Shown one piece after another: positions 34,470 through 36,734 of a DNA stretch of 36,734 bases. Origin of the DNA: an uncultured Pelagibacteraceae bacterium (lineage in GTDB: Bacteria > Pseudomonadota > Alphaproteobacteria > Pelagibacterales > AG-422-B15); the NCBI GenBank assembly GCA_902519835.1, contig CABYLU010000008.1, positions 1 to 36,734 on the forward strand, read 5' to 3'. The translations under genes and the position numbers were made by a program. The notes under the pieces were generated by a model. The model saw only the letters and a list, made by a program, of their open reading frames with translations, was not told where the DNA came from and made no database searches. The stretch's first letter is position 1. Each line of letters begins with the position of its first letter.

Positions 34470-35612
34470 TTATAATTTTTTTCTTAGCCAGCTGTGAAAT
34501 CTTTTAATTTCATACTCTTCAGGCATTAATGTTCCGTTTTTTCTTGTTGGATTATGTATGCCTTTTTGATTCAGTTCGCAAGCTTCTGCATCTTGTTTCA
34601 TGACTAATACAGCAAAATCAACAACATTTTTCATTGAATATTTTTTATCCTTAAGAGTTTCTTTTCTAAATACCCACTCTGCTGTAACTTCTGTAAGTTC
34701 CTCTGATAAAGGAAGAATACGAACCATTCTTATATGGTCAGTAAATATTGCTAAAAACATAGAAGGCCAAGTAGTCATGTAAATGTAACCAGGAAAATCG
34801 GTTTGATTTTCCAAGTACTCTACTCGATGACCTTGTGCGCTTCCATTCATTGACCAAGTTTCAGTACCTTTTTTCATTCCACCTTTATACTTTGGATCAT
34901 CATAATGAGTGAAACATTTCCAGTTTGGATCATCTTTAATATCTACTAACCTTCTTCCATAAATAGGGACTAGGTCAGATAGTTCAGGATGAAGATTGGG
35001 ACAATGTAAACATTCACTATAATTTTCCCAAAATATTTTCCAATTACACTTAATTTGCTTCTTCCAGGTATGACCTATTTTATAGTCACTGACATTGAGT
35101 TGAGAAAAAGCATCGCTGTAATCTGGAAAAACTTTTTTTGCATTCCATTTAGCGTTTTTATTCATGTTAATAAAAACTAACCCATTCCAAACTTTAATTT
35201 TTACTTTTATTAGACAATTTTCATCTTTTCTAAAATTTTTAGGATCAATAATAGATGTAGTTCTAACTAAATTTCCATTGCTGGCGTTATATGACCATTG
35301 ATGGTATGGGCAAACTAGTAAATTTGATTTTAATTTGCCAGTTTTTTCTTTTTTTAAAATTGAACCTCGATGACTACATGAATTATAAAAAGCATTTATT
35401 TCTCCTTTTTTATCACGAACAATAAGTATATTAAATTTGCTAATTTCAACTGTGTGAAAAGATAAAGGTTTTGAAATAGTATCCACGTGGCAAACATATA
35501 GCCACTCTTTAGACAAAACTTTTGAAATCTCTTTATCAAATTGCTTTTGATTGAAATACCAATGTAAAGGTAGAGATTTTTCAGTTTTTTTTAAAATATA
35601 TCCTTCTGACAT
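34470..35612 (-). CDS. Rieske non-haem iron oxygenase, alpha subunit
   Basis: 380 residues. The Rieske centre is Cys79/His81 (NSCSHRGS) and Cys101/His104 (CPYHQW). The mononuclear iron site has His203 and His208 (ECLHCPNLHPEL) and Asp341 (MKQDAEACE). The residue that bridges to the neighbouring Rieske centre is Glu200 rather than Asp, as in choline/glycine-betaine/carnitine-type monooxygenases. This fits a quaternary-amine or compatible-solute substrate better than an aromatic one. The gene is 10 bases upstream of the M20/M24 pair, so it may act on the same nutrient (for example hydroxyectoine or a betaine); that is inference. No reductase gene is present in the window. Confidence 0.85.
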   Translation of the reverse strand: MSEGYILKKTEKSLPLHWYFNQKQFDKEISKVLSKEWLYVCHVDTISKPLSFHTVEISKFNILIVRDKKGEINAFYNSCSHRGSILKKEKTGKLKSNLLVCPYHQWSYNASNGNLVRTTSIIDPKNFRKDENCLIKVKIKVWNGLVFINMNKNAKWNAKKVFPDYSDAFSQLNVSDYKIGHTWKKQIKCNWKIFWENYSECLHCPNLHPELSDLVPIYGRRLVDIKDDPNWKCFTHYDDPKYKGGMKKGTETWSMNGSAQGHRVEYLENQTDFPGYIYMTTWPSMFLAIFTDHIRMVRILPLSEELTEVTAEWVFRKETLKDKKYSMKNVVDFAVLVMKQDAEACELNQKGIHNPTRKNGTLMPEEYEIKRFHSWLRKKL

Positions 35613-35644
35613 GCTTGTAAAAATTTTATACCCTTATATTGTCT

Positions 35645-35716
35645 ATGACTAGATATTATGAGAAAATTATAACTAGAATGGCATGGTCTTCACCAATTTG
35701 GATAAAAAATAAATAA
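35645..35716 (+). CDS. Possible micro-ORF before the carbonic anhydrase gene
   Basis: An ATG-started frame of 23 codons with TAA at 35714-35716, four bases before the carbonic anhydrase start and in another frame. The product begins MTRYYEKIITRMAWSSPIW and ends IKNK. Two Trp and two Tyr are uncommon for chance translation here, but the ORF is short, has no ribosome site and may be meaningless. A leader or coupling role is possible. Confidence 0.22.
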   Translation: MTRYYEKIITRMAWSSPIWIKNK

Positions 35717-35720
35717 GTGA

Positions 35721-36344
35721 ATGTTACCAAAAGATCTCATCGATAAATATAAAAACTGGAAGGAAAACTCTTTCGCACAAGAAAAAGATCACTTTGAAAG
35801 ACTTGCAAGAGAAGGCCAGTCACCTAAATACATGATTATATCGTGCGTAGACTCAAGAGTTGATCCGAATGCTATATTCAAATCAAAAGCTGGTGAAATG
35901 CTAGTTCATAGAAATATTGCTAATATAGTACCACCCTATAGTCAATTAACGGAACATAGCGGAACAATTGCAGCTATCGAATTTGGTGTAACAGCATTAA
36001 ATATTAAAAATATTATTATAATTGGGCACTCAGGATGTGGAGGTATAAAGAATGGGTATCATATGTGTCATGAAAATAATTTTGATGATAACTCATCAAT
36101 TTCTAATTGGCTAAAGTTACTAAAACCAGTGTACGACAACATTTCAGGCGAAGGAAACGATGAGAAAGTTAAGTACATGGAGAAAGAAAGCATTATCGTA
36201 TCATTAGAGAATTTAAGTAAATATCCCTTTATAAATACTGAAGTAAAGTCAGGTGGAATTACGCTTTATGGGGTTTGGAATGATATTGGATCTGGATCTA
36301 TAGAGACGTATGATTTTGAGAAAAAAAAGTTTGATTTAATTTAA
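35721..36344 (+). CDS. Beta-carbonic anhydrase
   Basis: A 207-residue zinc enzyme that interconverts CO2 and bicarbonate. Zinc ligands are Cys42 (SCVDSRVDP), His103 and Cys106 (IGHSGCGGI). The Asp44/Arg46 catalytic dyad is present, and MLVHRNIANIVPP and EFGVTALNIKNIIIIGHS are characteristic. No signal peptide, so cytoplasmic. It is divergent from the Rieske gene, with 108 bases between starts. It ends one base from the convergent DUF1826 gene in a run of TTTAA repeats. Confidence 0.95.
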   Translation: MLPKDLIDKYKNWKENSFAQEKDHFERLAREGQSPKYMIISCVDSRVDPNAIFKSKAGEMLVHRNIANIVPPYSQLTEHSGTIAAIEFGVTALNIKNIIIIGHSGCGGIKNGYHMCHENNFDDNSSISNWLKLLKPVYDNISGEGNDEKVKYMEKESIIVSLENLSKYPFINTEVKSGGITLYGVWNDIGSGSIETYDFEKKKFDLI

Positions 36345-36345
36345 T

Positions 36346-36734
36346 CTAATTTAATTTAAGAACTTCTGAAGAATATACAGAATTTAAATACTCCGGATGA
36401 TCAAGTTTCATTAATATTGAAGGACCATTTAGAGCAGAATCAGGTGTGCGATGAAGTATACCATTGCTACCACCGGTAAATATTGCAATGTTCCATTTAT
36501 CAATGAAATTTAATTTACTTTTATCTCTAACGATCATTTCATTTGGTTCACCTGCCTCATAGGCTAGACGGTCAGCATCCTGATTTTGTATCCATTCTGT
36601 ACCTTGTCCAGCATAAGTGACCAAAAGACGTCTTGGTACGTTATCAACATGATAACGTCTACACTCTCGTTTTGTCCCAAGCCAAAAGCAAAGTGTATCA
36701 GTATTTTCAATCAGTAAGAATGTTCTGCAAACGG
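36346..36734 (-). CDS. DUF1826 family protein, C-terminal part (5' end outside window)
   Basis: The minus-strand frame stays open to the right edge, well past the TTG at 36624, which is not the start. The added upstream part reads VCRTFLLIENTDTLCFWLG and RECRRYHVDNVPRRLLVTYAG, continuing GQGTEWIQNQDADR, ILHRTPDSALNGPSILMKLDH. YHVDNVPxRLLxTYxGxGTEW and HRTPD are patterns of DUF1826, probably a cupin-like double-stranded beta-helix fold. In several bacteria DUF1826 genes lie with zinc-homeostasis genes (COG0523 GTPases). The molecular function is unknown. About 129 residues are visible. Confidence 0.75.
   Translation of the reverse strand, partial: VCRTFLLIENTDTLCFWLGTKRECRRYHVDNVPRRLLVTYAGQGTEWIQNQDADRLAYEAGEPNEMIVRDKSKLNFIDKWNIAIFTGGSNGILHRTPDSALNGPSILMKLDHPEYLNSVYSSEVLKLN

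Noticed and set aside
36330-36359. TTTAA tandem repeats at the carbonic anhydrase/DUF1826 junction
   Set aside because: The repeats are short, cover the ends of both genes, and are explained by Leu/Asn/Ile codons and stop codons in A+T-rich DNA.
36346-36624. Treating the 92-codon frame from the TTG at 36624 as a complete small gene
   Set aside because: The frame continues open to the window edge with conserved-looking sequence (FHVD-type motif as YHVDNVP), so it is the end of a longer gene.

Overview
The window is chromosomal DNA of a Gram-negative alphaproteobacterium with a strongly A+T-rich, streamlined genome. Gene spacing is a few bases or a short overlap nearly everywhere, and no mobile element or CRISPR array is visible. 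The alphaproteobacterial signs are the small families DUF2093, DUF2948, DUF3035 and the TIGR01459 HAD protein, the hisS-hisZ-hisG group with a short-form HisG, the murA-DUF2948-hisD-infA-maf block, and a tRNA-His with A73 and no G-1. A marine, SAR11/HIMB59/AEGEAN-169-like lifestyle is an inference from base composition, compactness and probable ectoine catabolism. I cannot fix the clade.

Layout. 1-2383 (+): lipid A and core genes (waaA end, lpxK, lpxL-like acyltransferase). 2391-4684 (-): M23 peptidase, DUF2093, xseA. 4737-8307 (+): purD, an APH-fold kinase, a class V PLP enzyme. 8300-10124 (-): an unlisted 55-residue ORF, an ACAD10/11-type acyl-CoA dehydrogenase, tadA. 10157-11438 (+): RsuA/RluB-type pseudouridine synthase, rsmD. 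11430-19218 (-): HAD protein, ribF, ileS, lspA, DUF3035 lipoprotein, SbmA/BacA-like transporter, a very short pgi. 19283-22173 (+): SDR and groES-groEL, ending at a bidirectional terminator shared with hisG. 22224-25450 (-): hisS-hisZ-hisG. 25670-26860 (+): MFS transporter. 26845-31996 or 32041 (-): two tiny ORFs, dcd, murA, DUF2948, hisD, infA, maf, a CxxC protein, tRNA-Phe and tRNA-His. 32127-35612 (-): Rieske oxygenase, M20 deacetylase and M24 hydrolase, a likely ectoine-degradation group. 35721-36344 (+): beta-carbonic anhydrase. 36346-end (-): DUF1826 protein, cut by the window edge.

The most notable finding lies in the otherwise empty stretch between hisS and the MFS gene. On the minus strand it holds an 11-codon ORF reading MFKFKHHHYHI, followed by overlapping RNA stems and a GGG/CCCC hairpin with a U run, about 50 nt before hisS. 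This has the layout of a histidine transcription attenuator. It would tie charged tRNA-His levels to expression of the His-tRNA synthetase and the first histidine-biosynthesis enzyme (HisZ/HisG). tRNA-His itself lies 1.4 kb away.

Other points: an APH kinase and an ACAD10/11-type dehydrogenase at one locus resemble a split form of the 4-hydroxyacyl-CoA kinase/dehydrogenase of ACAD10/ACAD11 and LvaA/LvaC. The M24 enzyme lacks the usual metal ligands, as ectoine hydrolase does. Several very small genes appear to be real.
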